From NCBI RefSeq assembly GCF_003967355.1, contig NZ_BIFH01000017.1:124001-188000 (forward strand): a stretch of DNA of 64,000 bases, read 5' to 3'. Of this stretch, positions 30,187 to 39,782 are shown one piece after another. Origin of the DNA: Embleya hyalina (GTDB lineage Bacteria > Actinomycetota > Actinomycetes > Streptomycetales > Streptomycetaceae). Both the position numbers and the translations under genes were made by a program. The number at the start of each line of letters is the position of its first letter. The first letter of the stretch is position 1. The notes under the pieces are model-generated. The model searched no databases. It was not told where the DNA came from and saw only the letters and a program-made list of their open reading frames with translations.

Positions 30187-31074
30187 TCAGCGCTCCCGCT
30201 TCGCGACTCGGTCGGCGATGCCCTCGCCGACGATGCCGAATGCCACGACCGCGACGACGATGCACAGGCCCGGCGCGAACGAGGGCAGCATGGCGTCCTG
30301 GAGGAGTGCGGCCTGGCCCTCGTTGATCATCGATCCCCAGTCGGAGTCGGGTGGTTGCACGCCGAAGCCGAGGTAGGACAGCGCGGCCAGGTCCATCAGC
30401 GCGTAGCCGAAGTTGATCGCCGACTGGGCCAGCACGGTCGGGGTGATGTTGGGGATCAGGTGCCGCACACAGATGGTCCAGCCCGACCAGCCCTGGACGC
30501 GGTAGGACTCGATGTACGGCCGCGCCTTCTCCTGGCCGGCGATCGAGCGCACCAGGCGGCCGACGTACGGCGTGTAGGCGACGCTCATCGCGATCACCGG
30601 AGCGGTCAGTCCGGAGCCGAAGACGGCGACGAACAGGATGGCCACGAGCATGCCCGGGAACGCGAAGATCAGGTCCATCGAGCGGGACAACATCGCGTCG
30701 ATCCACCCGCCGCGCCACGCGGCGGCGACGCCGATCGCGATGCCCAGGAACGTGGAGATGCCCACCACGAGCAGCGGACCGAGCAGGCCGGTGCGGGCAC
30801 CGTGGATGACGCGGGACAGGATGTCCCGGCCGGACTGGTCGGCGCCGAGCAGGTGCTCGGACGACGAGCCGGCGAGCGTGGCGGTCAGGTCCACGGCGTC
30901 GGGGTCGTACGGCGCGATCAGCGGGGCGAACACCGCGATCAGCACGAGCAGTACGAGGACCGCGGCCGCGCCGGCGAACAGCGGGCCCTGCCGCAGCGCG
31001 CGCAACAGGCCGAAGCCGGGCCGCCGGACGATCGCGCCGTCGGCGGCCTCGCGGTCGATCCGGAGCGTACTCAC
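30187..31074 (-). CDS. Peptide-type ABC transporter permease (DppC-like)
   Basis: Inner-membrane permease of 295 residues with about six hydrophobic segments. The N-terminal OppC-type extension leads to LLGADQSGRDILSRVIHGAR, a hallmark of the DppC/OppC side. The EAA loop region is near RHLIPNITPTVLAQ. The GTG start at 31074 overlaps the stop of the partner permease (GTGA). Confidence 0.92.
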   Translation of the reverse strand: MSTLRIDREAADGAIVRRPGFGLLRALRQGPLFAGAAAVLVLLVLIAVFAPLIAPYDPDAVDLTATLAGSSSEHLLGADQSGRDILSRVIHGARTGLLGPLLVVGISTFLGIAIGVAAAWRGGWIDAMLSRSMDLIFAFPGMLVAILFVAVFGSGLTAPVIAMSVAYTPYVGRLVRSIAGQEKARPYIESYRVQGWSGWTICVRHLIPNITPTVLAQSAINFGYALMDLAALSYLGFGVQPPDSDWGSMINEGQAALLQDAMLPSFAPGLCIVVAVVAFGIVGEGIADRVAKRER

Positions 31075-32021
31075 GAGGCACCTCGCCCGGTTGGCGAAAG
31101 CCGCGGGTCCACCAGCGGCTGCAGCAGGTCCACCACGAGGTTGACCAGCACGAACGCGGCCACGGTGAGCAGCGTGACGGCCTGTACCACCGGGAAGTCC
31201 TTGACGTTCACGGACGACACCAACAGCCCGCCCACACCCGGCACGGAGAACGCCGTCTCCACGATCGACGTGGTCACCAACAGGCCCGCGATCATGGTGC
31301 CGACGACCGTGACGATCGGACCGAGCGCGTTGCGCAGCACGTGTCGGCGCACCACGTCGGTCTCCGCGACACCGCGGGCGCGGGCCACCTCGACGTGTTC
31401 GCGGGCCAGTTCGTCCAGCATCGACGATCGTGTCACCCGGGCCAGCAGCCCGGACAGGGTGAACGCGAGCGCCACCGCGGGCAGGGTCAGATGCTCGACG
31501 CGGCCCGCGAAGCCCTGGCCGCCGCCGAAGGTGGGGAACCAGCCGAGCTTGACCGAGAAGACCGAGACCAGGCCGATGGAGGCGACGAACGAGGGTGTCG
31601 CCGTGGCCACTCCGGTGCCGATCAGTACGAACCTGTCCACGAAGCCCGGGCGCAGCGCGGCCACGATGCCAAGCAGCACGCCGGCGAGCACGATGAGCAG
31701 CGCGGCGTAGCCGATCAGGAACAGCGTGGTGGGCAGCCGGGACGCGATCAACGCGCCGACGTCCTGGCGGAACTGCACCGAGCGGCCGAAGTCGCCGGCG
31801 CACACGTCGCCGAGCCACTGCGCGTACTGGGACAGGAACGGGTCGTCCAGGTGGTACTGGGCGCGCACGGCCGCCTTGGCCTCCGGCGTCGCCGGGTGGC
31901 CCTTGAGCAGGAAGGTCACCGGATCCCCGGGGGCGAGGTGGATCGCGCTGAAGACCAGGAACGAGGTCGCGAGCAGCACCATCGCCAACCCGAGGAAACG
32001 GGCCAGGAAGTAGCGCGCCAT
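31071..32021 (-). CDS. Peptide-type ABC transporter permease (DppB-like)
   Basis: Partner permease, 316 residues, with six hydrophobic segments. It has the DppB N-terminus MARYFLARFLGLAMVLLATS and APGDPV, and the EAA-type segment ARARGVAETDVVRRHVLRNA. The start ATG at 32021 shares one base with the stop of the binding-protein gene (TGATG). It is translationally coupled on both sides. Confidence 0.93.
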   Translation of the reverse strand: MARYFLARFLGLAMVLLATSFLVFSAIHLAPGDPVTFLLKGHPATPEAKAAVRAQYHLDDPFLSQYAQWLGDVCAGDFGRSVQFRQDVGALIASRLPTTLFLIGYAALLIVLAGVLLGIVAALRPGFVDRFVLIGTGVATATPSFVASIGLVSVFSVKLGWFPTFGGGQGFAGRVEHLTLPAVALAFTLSGLLARVTRSSMLDELAREHVEVARARGVAETDVVRRHVLRNALGPIVTVVGTMIAGLLVTTSIVETAFSVPGVGGLLVSSVNVKDFPVVQAVTLLTVAAFVLVNLVVDLLQPLVDPRLSPTGRGAS

Positions 32022-33637
32022 CAGCCCGCGGCTCCGACGGTCGCGGCCCACGGCCAGTAGAGCGCGGCGCTGCTGACCGTGGCGCCGGTGATCCGCTTGT
32101 TCATGAAGAGGTTGGACGGCTGCTCGAAGAGCGGGATCGAGACCAGGTCGCGCGCCGCGATCTCCTGGAGCTTGGCGGTCAGGTCCGAGCGGGCCCCGGC
32201 GTCGGCGGTGGCCGCCGCCTGGTCGTAGAGCTTGTCGTACTCGGGGTTGGAGTAGTTGCCGTAGTTGGCGAACGCCCCGGTGACGAACGACTCGTAGAAC
32301 TCCAGCGGGTCCGGGGTGTTGGTGTATCCGTTGGTCACCACCAGGTCGATGCCCTTGCGCGCCTCGGGATCGGTGAACAACGCGGTGTAGGCGTCGGGGG
32401 TGACCGTCTTGAGTTCGATGTCCAGGCCGATCGACTTGCCCGCGGCCTGGATCGCCGTGGACGAGACGGAGATCTCCGGGGCGAGCACGCTGGTGGCCAG
32501 CACGATCTTCCTGTTCGCGGCGCCCGACTCGGTGACCAGTTTCCGGGCCGCGGCGAGGTCCTGCCCGATCGGCGGCAGCGTGGCGTAGTAGCCCTGTGCG
32601 CGGTCGGGGGCCAGGCCCCAGGCGGTGATCGGGAGCAGGCTCTTGGCGTCGGTGGCGTAGCCGCCGGCCGCGGCCTTGATCAGGCCGGGCCGGTCGATCG
32701 CCATGGACAGTGCCTGCCGCGTCCTCGGGTCGCCCATCGGACCCTGCATGTTCGTGACGCCGAGCAGGTAGGCGCCGGTGCCCGGGCCGAAGTACAGCTT
32801 GCCCTGGGGGGAGTTCAGCAGCCGGCCGTAGGCGTTGGACGGCACCGTGTAGCCGCCGTCGACCGAGCCGGACAGCAGCGCGTTCACGCGCGCGGCCGGG
32901 TCCTGGATGAAGACGAACTTGAACCGGTCGTTCTTCGGGGCCAGTTTCGGGTCCCAGTAGTTCGGGTTCTTCGCGAGCACGATCGAGTCGCCGGCGGTCC
33001 ACTTGTCCAGCGAGTAGGGACCGGTGCAGTTCACCCCGCCCTGCGGATTGCCGTAGTCCTTCCCGGCCTTGGCGATCGAGGCGGCGCTCTCGACCGTGCC
33101 GGGCGAGGCGGCGAGCAGCGAATTGAGCAGCGCGTCCGGCTTGTTCAGCCTGATCGTCACCTGGAGCGGGCCGGTGGCGTCGATCGAGGCGACGTTGCGG
33201 AACGCGGTACCCCAGGCGGAGGCGAGTTCGGGGTCCATGTGCCGCTTGAGGCTGGCCACCGCGTCGGCGGAGGTCATCGGCGTGCCGTCGTGGAAGGTGA
33301 CCCCGGGCCGCAGTTCGTAGACCCAGGTGAGGGGGTCCGGGTTGGTGTACGAGGCGGCCAGTCCCGGCTCGATCTTCATGTCCGGCGTGGTGCGCAGGAA
33401 CTGCTCGCAGACGTTGGCGAGCACGGTGTTGATCGGGAAGTCCCAGGCGTAGAGGTAGTCGAGCGTCTGCGGCTCGGCGTACAGCGACCAGGTGACCGAG
33501 GGGACGTTGCCCTTGGCCGCGGGGGTGTCCGGGCTGATCTTGAACCCGCCGGCCGGCTTGGCCGAGTCGTTGGAACCACCGGAGCACCCGGCCACGGCGG
33601 CGGCCATGACGGCAACCGCCGCGACGGATCGGAGCAT
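32021..33637 (-). CDS. Peptide-type ABC transporter substrate-binding lipoprotein
   Basis: Family 5 solute-binding protein, about 538 residues. A signal peptide ends in a lipobox (AAAVAGC, cysteine near residue 18). Typical segments are the PQTLDYLYAWDF region, YELRPGVTFHDGTPMTSADAVASL and the C-terminal LFEQPSNLF. The start is taken as ATG 33637; a TTG two codons upstream has better spacing to GAGG. The DNA upstream carries the LacI-type palindrome, so this is the first, controlled gene of the operon. The ligand is unknown; amide- or peptide-like is inferred from the two downstream hydrolases. Confidence 0.92.
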   Translation of the reverse strand: MLRSVAAVAVMAAAVAGCSGGSNDSAKPAGGFKISPDTPAAKGNVPSVTWSLYAEPQTLDYLYAWDFPINTVLANVCEQFLRTTPDMKIEPGLAASYTNPDPLTWVYELRPGVTFHDGTPMTSADAVASLKRHMDPELASAWGTAFRNVASIDATGPLQVTIRLNKPDALLNSLLAASPGTVESAASIAKAGKDYGNPQGGVNCTGPYSLDKWTAGDSIVLAKNPNYWDPKLAPKNDRFKFVFIQDPAARVNALLSGSVDGGYTVPSNAYGRLLNSPQGKLYFGPGTGAYLLGVTNMQGPMGDPRTRQALSMAIDRPGLIKAAAGGYATDAKSLLPITAWGLAPDRAQGYYATLPPIGQDLAAARKLVTESGAANRKIVLATSVLAPEISVSSTAIQAAGKSIGLDIELKTVTPDAYTALFTDPEARKGIDLVVTNGYTNTPDPLEFYESFVTGAFANYGNYSNPEYDKLYDQAAATADAGARSDLTAKLQEIAARDLVSIPLFEQPSNLFMNKRITGATVSSAALYWPWAATVGAAG

Positions 33638-33699
33638 GCGCAAGGGAACCCACCTCTTCCAGGGGGTAGCGGGGACGCTGGGGTCGTCTGGAGTATTGA

Positions 33700-33717
33700 T
33701 GCGGGAACGTTCCCGCA
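33700..33717. promoter_or_regulatory. LacI-family operator, perfect 18-bp palindrome
   Basis: TGCGGGAACGTTCCCGCA is fully symmetric with a central CG, the classic form of a LacI/GalR operator. It lies 62 bp upstream of the binding-protein start and 87 bp upstream of the divergent lacI-type gene, so one site can control both. Confidence 0.85.
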
Positions 33718-33725
33718 CAAGGGTT

Positions 33726-33743
33726 TGCGGGAACGGTTTTCTG
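33726..33743. promoter_or_regulatory. Second, half-conserved LacI-type site
   Basis: TGCGGGAACG repeats the left half of the perfect palindrome 26 bp away. The right half (GTTTTCTG) is degenerate. It may be a weaker auxiliary site. Confidence 0.5.
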
Positions 33744-33804
33744 GAGGTCGCAGCGGGGTGGGCGGGCGTGACGCGGGGCTGTCCGGCCGGCAGCATGTGG
33801 CGAC

Positions 33805-34884
33805 ATGACCACTTCACCGCGAGGCGGCGGCAAACGACCCGCGCCCGTACCCCGGGTCCGTCTCGTCGACGTCGCCCGCGAGGCGGGGCTGTCCAAGACC
33901 ACCGTCTCGGCCGCCCTGAACGGCACCGGTCGACTGTCCGACGCGGTCCGCCTGCACGCCCGGGAGACCGCGCGGCGGCTCGGCTACCGCCCCAACGCGA
34001 GCGCGCGGCTGTTGCGCGCGGGGCACGCCCGCTTGATCGGGTACGCGGTCCGCGAATACGTGGACACACCCTGGTCGTACATGGAGTCGCCGTACTTCGC
34101 CCAACTCACCAGTGCCAGCGCGCAGGCCGCGCTCGCGCACGGATACGCGCTGGTGCTGCTGCCCACCCACTCGGCCCGGGACGAATGGGCGGACCTGCCC
34201 CTGGACGCGGCGGTGATGGCCGACCCGCTGGTCGGCGACCCGCTGGTCGAGGACTTTCTCGCGGCCCGGATCCCGGTCGTCTCGGACCGGCGGGTCGAGG
34301 GTCGGCCCGGCGCGCACTGGGTGGACGTCGACCACGAGACCGCGATCCGCGGCGTCCTCGACCACCTGGAGGCGGGCGGTGCCCGGCGGATCGGGCTGGT
34401 CGGCGCGCACTCCACCTCACTGTTCTACGAGGCGGGACTGACGGCCTATCAGGCGTGGTGCCGGGAACGGGGATTCCCCCCGCTGGTCGGTCTGGCCCCG
34501 CATCCGAGCACGCAGGCCACCCGGGCGGCGATCGACCTCTTGCTGGCGTCGCCCGACCGGCCCGACGCGCTCTTCATCCTGATCGAGGACAGCCCGCTGT
34601 CGATCCTGGACGCCATCCGGGCACACGGCCTGCGCGTCCCGGAGGATCTGCTGCTCGCCTGTGTCAGCGACGACCCCATGGCCGGCCGAACCGATCCACC
34701 GATCACCACCCTGAGCCTGCGCCCGAGCGAAATCGCCACCGTGGGCATGGAGTTGCTGATCAACGCGCTGGAGAGCGGCGACCGGACCCCGACCGGTCGA
34801 CTCGTCGAGACACGATTGGAGGTGCGGGGGACGTCACGAAGGGGTGGTGGGGCCGAAGCGTCCGGACCGCCGCGAACGGGGTGA
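33805..34884 (+). CDS. LacI-family transcriptional regulator
   Basis: 359 residues. An N-terminal helix-turn-helix (about 17-66, VRLVDVAREAGLSKTTVSAA, with hinge helix NASARLLRAG) is followed by a periplasmic-binding-protein-like effector domain. ATG at 33805. It is transcribed away from the peptide-type transporter operon, with the palindromic operator between them. It probably represses the operon and itself until the substrate or a breakdown product binds. The C-terminal 15 residues are Gly/Pro-rich tail. Confidence 0.92.
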   Translation: MTTSPRGGGKRPAPVPRVRLVDVAREAGLSKTTVSAALNGTGRLSDAVRLHARETARRLGYRPNASARLLRAGHARLIGYAVREYVDTPWSYMESPYFAQLTSASAQAALAHGYALVLLPTHSARDEWADLPLDAAVMADPLVGDPLVEDFLAARIPVVSDRRVEGRPGAHWVDVDHETAIRGVLDHLEAGGARRIGLVGAHSTSLFYEAGLTAYQAWCRERGFPPLVGLAPHPSTQATRAAIDLLLASPDRPDALFILIEDSPLSILDAIRAHGLRVPEDLLLACVSDDPMAGRTDPPITTLSLRPSEIATVGMELLINALESGDRTPTGRLVETRLEVRGTSRRGGGAEASGPPRTG

Positions 34885-35149
34885 CGATGCCACGAGCGGT
34901 ACGCACGCCGGAGCGACGGCGACCGGCCACATCGAACCGCCCGGCGATCGCGAAACCCGTACCCGAGCCGCGACGTGCCTCGGCCCCGACGACCGGATCC
35001 CGGCGCCCGGGATCATCGCGGCAACGTCGCGAGGTCGATCTCGATCGGTTCCACCTGCCGCGGTGCATCCGACGGCAACGATCCATGTCGTCGGCGGCCC
35101 ACCGAATCCCGTCCGACGACCCACGAATCCGACTCCGGAGGAACACACC

Positions 35150-36664
35150 ATGATCGAGTCCGCCGAGACCTCCGCCGGCGAGCCGACCGCGGTGCGGGGC
35201 TTCAGCCCCCGCACGGGCAGGCCCATCGGTGATCCCGTGCCGGTGAGTTCCGAGGCCGAGGTCGACCGGGTCGTCGCGGCGGCTCGGGAGGTGTTGCCCG
35301 GGTGGGCCGCCCGCGACGGGGGTGAGCGGGCCTCGGTGTTGGCGGCGGTCGCCGACGCGCTGGACGCCGCGCGGGACGAGTTGGTGGCGATCGCCGACGG
35401 GGAGACCGCGCTGGGTGTGGTCCGATTGGCCGGGGAGGTCGGGCGTACGTCGGGCCAACTGCGCATGTTCGCGGGGCTGCTCCGGGCCGGCGCGCACGTG
35501 GGCGCGGTGCTCAGCCCGGCCGATCCGGCGCTCGGCCGGCCGGACGTGCGCCGCATGCTGCATCCGATCGGCGTGGTCGCGGTGTTCGCCGCGAGCAACT
35601 TCCCGTTCGCGTTCTCCGTGGTCGGCGGCGACACCGCGTCCGCGTGGGCGGCGGGGTGTCCGGTCGTGGTCAAGGTGCACGAGGCGCACCCGGCGACCTC
35701 GATCGCGGTGGCCCGGGTGGTCCGCGCCGCGCTGACCGCCGCCGGCGCCGCCGAGGACCTGCTCGGCCTGGTCGTCGGCCCCGCCTCCGGCGCCCCGCTG
35801 GTCACCCATCCGGGCATCGCGGCCGTCGGCTTCACCGGCTCGCTCGCGGGCGGCCGGGCCCTGTTCGACCTGGCCGCCGGCCGGCCCGACCCGATCCCGT
35901 TCTTCGGCGAACTCGGCAGCGTCAACCCGGTCGTGGTGCTGCCGGGCGCGGCGGCCGAGCGGGCCGACGAGCTGGCCCGGGGCTACCTCGGCTCGCTCAC
36001 CCTGGGCACCGGGCAGTTCTGTACCAATCCCGGCCTGCTGTTCGTCCCCGAGGCCGGCGGCCTCCCCGACGCCATCGCCGCGCACACCCGCACCACGACC
36101 GGCGGCCCGATGTTGTCCGAGCGCATCCGGGACGCGTACGAGCGGAGCACGGCGGCGTACGCCGGGCCCGAGCCGGCCAGGGGTACCGCCGGCGAAGGCG
36201 CCTGGGCGGTCGCCCCCGTGGTCCGGCGCACCGGCCTCGCCGAGTTCGTCGCGCACGCCGCCGAGCTGACCGAGGAGACCTTCGGCCCGGCCGGCCTGGT
36301 CGTCACCTATCCCGATCCGGACCGCCTCCTCACCGCCCTCGCCGTACTCCCGGGCAGCCTCACCGGCTCGGTGCACGCCGTCGAGGCCGACCACCCCCTC
36401 GCCGCCCGGGTCGCCGCCGTACTGCGCCCGCGCGTCGGCCGGCTCGTCCACAACGGCTGGCCCACGGGCGTCGCGGTGTGCTGGGCCATGCACCACGGCG
36501 GCCCCTGGCCCGCCACCACCGCCCCCGGCCACACCTCCGTCGGCGGCGCCGCGCTGCGGCGCTGGCTCGTCCCGACCGCCTACCAGGACTGGCCCGACGC
36601 CCTCCTGCCCCCGGAACTGCGCGACGCCAACCCGCTGGGCGTACCCCGCGAAATCCAGCCCTGA
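35150..36664 (+). CDS. Aldehyde dehydrogenase, alpha-ketoglutaric semialdehyde type
   Basis: 504 residues of the NADP-type aldehyde dehydrogenase family that includes 2,5-dioxovalerate dehydrogenases of sugar-acid and hydroxyproline breakdown. Visible are ASNFPFAFSVVGGD (cofactor fold), GFTGSLAGGRALFDLA, the catalytic glutamate in GELGSVNPVVVLPGA and the catalytic cysteine in GQFCTNPGL near residue 290. ATG at 35150 with GGAGG 8 bases upstream. The 265 bp between it and the lacI-type gene hold no gene. Its substrate in this strain is inferred only from the family. Confidence 0.85.
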   Translation: MIESAETSAGEPTAVRGFSPRTGRPIGDPVPVSSEAEVDRVVAAAREVLPGWAARDGGERASVLAAVADALDAARDELVAIADGETALGVVRLAGEVGRTSGQLRMFAGLLRAGAHVGAVLSPADPALGRPDVRRMLHPIGVVAVFAASNFPFAFSVVGGDTASAWAAGCPVVVKVHEAHPATSIAVARVVRAALTAAGAAEDLLGLVVGPASGAPLVTHPGIAAVGFTGSLAGGRALFDLAAGRPDPIPFFGELGSVNPVVVLPGAAAERADELARGYLGSLTLGTGQFCTNPGLLFVPEAGGLPDAIAAHTRTTTGGPMLSERIRDAYERSTAAYAGPEPARGTAGEGAWAVAPVVRRTGLAEFVAHAAELTEETFGPAGLVVTYPDPDRLLTALAVLPGSLTGSVHAVEADHPLAARVAAVLRPRVGRLVHNGWPTGVAVCWAMHHGGPWPATTAPGHTSVGGAALRRWLVPTAYQDWPDALLPPELRDANPLGVPREIQP

Positions 36665-36739
36665 CCCGTCGGCGGCCCGAGCCGCCCACTTGTCCACAGA
36701 CCGCACTCGGCTGTCGCCACAAGCTCTTAGACTGCTCGG

Positions 36740-38824
36740 ATGACAGCGCTCGACGACGGTCCCCAGATCAGCGAAGCGCTGCAGGTTCTGCATCGCGTCT
36801 TCGGCTACGACTCGTTTCGCGGCAGCCAGCAGGAGATCATCGAGCATGTGATCGGCGGCGGCGACGCCCTCGTACTCATGCCCACCGGTGGCGGCAAGTC
36901 GCTCTGCTACCAGATCCCCGCGCTGGTCCGCAAAGGCGTCGGGGTGGTGATCTCCCCGCTGATCGCGCTCATGCAGGACCAGGTCGACGCGCTGACCGCG
37001 CTCGGCGTGCGGGCCGGATTCCTCAACTCGACGCAGAACCCCGACGAGCGGCGCATGGTCGAGGCGGAGTTCCTGGCCGGCGAGCTCGACCTGCTCTACC
37101 TGGCGCCCGAGCGGCTGAGGGTCGACGCCACCCTGCGGCTCCTGGACCGGGGCATCGTCTCGCTGTTCGCGATCGACGAGGCACACTGCGTGGCGCAGTG
37201 GGGCCACGACTTCCGGCCCGACTACCTCACCCTGTCCCAGTTGCACGAGCGCTGGCCCGACGTGCCGCGCGTGGCGCTCACCGCGACGGCGACCGAGGCC
37301 ACCCACGCCGAGATCGCCTCCCGGCTGAACCTGGGGCAGGCCCGGCACTTCGTGGCCAGCTTCGACCGACCCAACATCCAGTACCGGATCGCCCACAAGG
37401 ACAAGCCGCAGAAGCAGCTGCTCGACCTGCTCCGGGCCGAACACGCGGGCGACGCGGGCATCGTCTACTGCCTGTCCCGGGCCTCGGTGGAGAAGACCGC
37501 CGCGTTCCTGGTCGACAACGGCGTCGACGCGCTGCCGTACCACGCGGGCCTGGACTCGCGCGTGCGCGCCGCCAACCAGGCCCGGTTCCTGCGCGAGGAC
37601 GGCATGGTGATGGTGGCGACCATCGCCTTCGGCATGGGTATCGACAAGCCCGACGTGCGCTTCGTCGCGCACCTGGACCTGCCCAAGTCGGTCGAGGGCT
37701 ACTACCAGGAGACCGGCCGCGCGGGGCGCGACGGGCTGCCGTCCACCGCGTGGCTGGCCTACGGCCTGCAGGACGTCGTACAGCAGCGCAAGATGATCGA
37801 CGGCTCGGAGGGCGACGCGGCCCACCGCCGCCGACTCGGCACCCACCTGGACGCGATGTTGGCGCTGTGCGAGACGGTCGAGTGCCGCCGGGTGCGCCTG
37901 CTCGCCTACTTCGGCCAGCAGAGCACCGCGTGCGGCAACTGCGACACCTGCCTGTCCCCGCCCGCCGCGTGGGACGGCACGATCGCGGCGCAGAAGGTGT
38001 TGTCGACGGTGTGGCGGCTCAAGAACGAGCGGCGCGGGCAGAAGTTCGGCGCGGGCCAGATCGTCGACATCCTGCTCGGCGCGAAGACCGCCAAGGTGAT
38101 CCAGTTCGACCACGACACGCTCCGCGTGTTCGGCATCGGTACCGAGCTGAGCCGGACCGAATGGATGAGCGTGGTGCGGCAGTTGCTGGCGATGAAGCTG
38201 ATCGCGGTGGAGCCGTCGTACAACGCGCTGGTGCTCACCGAGGGCAGCGACGAGGTGCTGGGCCGCAAGCGCGAGGTGATGTTGCGGCGCGAGCCCGAGC
38301 GGCCGGCGCGCGCGGCGAAGACCGCGAAGGCGGCCAAGACCGGCAAGGGCAAGGCGGCGCCGGTCGAGATGCCGGCGGCGGCCGCGCCGATCTTCGAGGC
38401 GCTGCGGGCGTGGCGCGGGGCGACCGCGAAGGAGCAGGGCGTCCCGGCCTACGTGATCTTCCACGACGCGACGCTGCGCGAGATCGCGACGGCCCTGCCG
38501 ACCACGCTCGCCGAGTTGGGCACGATCAGCGGGATCGGCGAGAACAAGCTGGCCAAGTACGGGCAGCCGATCCTGGACACGCTGGCCGGCTCGGCCCCGA
38601 CCGGCGCGGCCCCGGCGGCGGCCACCCCGCCCGCACAACCGACGAAGCCGACGCGGCCCGCGGCCGAGCTCACCCGCGAGCCCGTGCCCGAACTCATCCG
38701 CGAGCCCCTCCCGGACTACCAGCCGGACTATCAGGCCGACTACCCGCCCGACTACGAGCCGGACTTCGAACCCACCCCGGAATACGACCCGGACTTCGAC
38801 CCGGATCCCGACTACCGGGGCTGA
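36740..38824 (+). CDS. recQ: ATP-dependent DNA helicase RecQ
   Basis: 3'-5' DNA helicase for recombination and fork repair, 694 residues. Walker A is MPTGGGKS near residue 48 and the DEAH-type box is [15 protein letters not shown]. Motif VI is [10 protein letters not shown]. The RecQ-Ct zinc cysteines are ECRRV and CGNCDTC (about 380-410), followed by the winged helix. An HRDC domain lies near 548-615 ([18 protein letters not shown]). It ends in an unusual acidic tail (about 650-690) of repeated PDY/PDF units. ATG at 36740, 75 bp after the aldehyde dehydrogenase gene. Confidence 0.95.
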   Translation: MTALDDGPQISEALQVLHRVFGYDSFRGSQQEIIEHVIGGGDALVLMPTGGGKSLCYQIPALVRKGVGVVISPLIALMQDQVDALTALGVRAGFLNSTQNPDERRMVEAEFLAGELDLLYLAPERLRVDATLRLLDRGIVSLFAIDEAHCVAQWGHDFRPDYLTLSQLHERWPDVPRVALTATATEATHAEIASRLNLGQARHFVASFDRPNIQYRIAHKDKPQKQLLDLLRAEHAGDAGIVYCLSRASVEKTAAFLVDNGVDALPYHAGLDSRVRAANQARFLREDGMVMVATIAFGMGIDKPDVRFVAHLDLPKSVEGYYQETGRAGRDGLPSTAWLAYGLQDVVQQRKMIDGSEGDAAHRRRLGTHLDAMLALCETVECRRVRLLAYFGQQSTACGNCDTCLSPPAAWDGTIAAQKVLSTVWRLKNERRGQKFGAGQIVDILLGAKTAKVIQFDHDTLRVFGIGTELSRTEWMSVVRQLLAMKLIAVEPSYNALVLTEGSDEVLGRKREVMLRREPERPARAAKTAKAAKTGKGKAAPVEMPAAAAPIFEALRAWRGATAKEQGVPAYVIFHDATLREIATALPTTLAELGTISGIGENKLAKYGQPILDTLAGSAPTGAAPAAATPPAQPTKPTRPAAELTREPVPELIREPLPDYQPDYQADYPPDYEPDFEPTPEYDPDFDPDPDYRG

Positions 38825-38837
38825 CGCACCGAGCCGA

Positions 38838-38950
38838 GGACCGGACCGCGGGGATCACCCCGTACCGAGCCGAAGGGCCCGGGCCGCGGGATCACCCCGT
38901 ACCGAGCCGAAGGACCCGGGCCGCAGGATCACCCCGTACCGCGCCGAGGG
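38838..38950. repeat. 37-bp tandem repeat downstream of recQ, three units
   Basis: Three head-to-tail units of about 37 bp share the core GGATCACCCCGTACCGAGCC. The first is slightly longer and the third is slightly diverged. They lie 14 bp after the recQ stop and run into the terminator hairpin. They are non-coding. Confidence 0.8.
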
Positions 38951-38981
38951 CCGGGCCGCGGAAACCACCGCGGCCCGGCCC
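38948..38981 (+). terminator. Hairpin terminator of recQ
   Basis: A perfect 14-bp stem (GGGCCGGGCCGCGG and its complement) with a 6-base loop (AAACCA) lies about 125 bases after the recQ stop. Confidence 0.8.
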
Positions 38982-39076
38982 GAAGGCTCCGCCATCCGGA
39001 GAACCCCACACCGGCGTCCGCACCGCGCACCGCCCGTACCCGCCCGCCGCCCGACCACCCACTCCGAAAACGAGAA

Positions 39077-39112
39077 CGACCGGCCCCGGGGAGTCCACCC
39101 CGGAACCGGTCG
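39077..39112. terminator. Hairpin between recQ and the second atpF, probably bidirectional
   Basis: The stem has 7 bp (CGACCGG), a 2x2 mismatch, then 6 bp (CCGGGG), around a 6-base loop. It starts 18 bases after the stop of the minus-strand atpF-like gene, so it serves that gene and backs up recQ termination. Confidence 0.65.
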
Positions 39113-39129
39113 CCTCGAATGCGTGTCGG

Positions 39130-39660
39130 TCAGCCCTTGTCCGCCGCGCCGCCTTCCGGCGTCTCGTCGAGCTCGGCCAGCTCCGCCATGAAGCGCTCGA
39201 TCACGTCGCTGTCGGCCACCAGCGTGCCGACCGGCTCGCCGAGCACCTTGCTCGCCAGCTCGGTCGCGATCAGGCCCAGCTCCGCGTGCAGCGACGCGGT
39301 CGCGAGCGTGACGTCGCCGTTCAGCTTCTCGTGGCCGGTGGTCACCAGCTCCTCACGAATGCGCTGCCCCTCGGCGCGCGCCTCCGCGATCAGCCTGGCC
39401 CCCTCCTCGGCCGCCTGCTGCCGAACCAGCGCGGTCTCGCGCCGGGTCTCGGCCATCTGCGCCCGCAGCTCGGCCAGTGCGGCCTCGCTCTCGGCCTGGA
39501 TGTCGGTCGCCCGGTCGAAGCCGCCTTCGAGCGCGTCGTGCCGTTCGGCGAGCGTCTTCCCGATCCGCGGCAGCAGGACCTTCGCGAAGACCGCGAAGAC
39601 CAGCCCGAAAACGATGACTCCGAAGATCAGTTCGCCGACATCCGGCTTGAGAGGTCCCAT
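39130..39660 (-). CDS. Orphan second F0F1 ATP synthase subunit b (AtpF paralogue)
   Basis: 176 residues with the layout of AtpF: a short polar N-terminus, one membrane helix (about 12-30, IFGVIVFGLVFAVFAKV) and a long charged coiled coil. It shares segments with the operon copy at 2162-2719, such as the LP-I-KTLA run after the helix, RAEGQRI, and ELASKVLGE against GLASRIVGE. The ATG at 39660 has GAGGA 9 bases upstream. No other atp gene is near. It lies 122 bp downstream of rskA on the same strand with no strong hairpin between, so it may be read through from the sigK-rskA promoter. Confidence 0.9.
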   Translation of the reverse strand: MGPLKPDVGELIFGVIVFGLVFAVFAKVLLPRIGKTLAERHDALEGGFDRATDIQAESEAALAELRAQMAETRRETALVRQQAAEEGARLIAEARAEGQRIREELVTTGHEKLNGDVTLATASLHAELGLIATELASKVLGEPVGTLVADSDVIERFMAELAELDETPEGGAADKG

Positions 39661-39782
39661 GGTCCGAAATCCTCGAACACGACGGACCACAAATCAAGTT
39701 ACGACCACATCGCCGATCACCCACCGCGACACATCGACTCCCCTGCGCACTCGAAAGGCCGCCCGAACCGCCGATCCACCGC

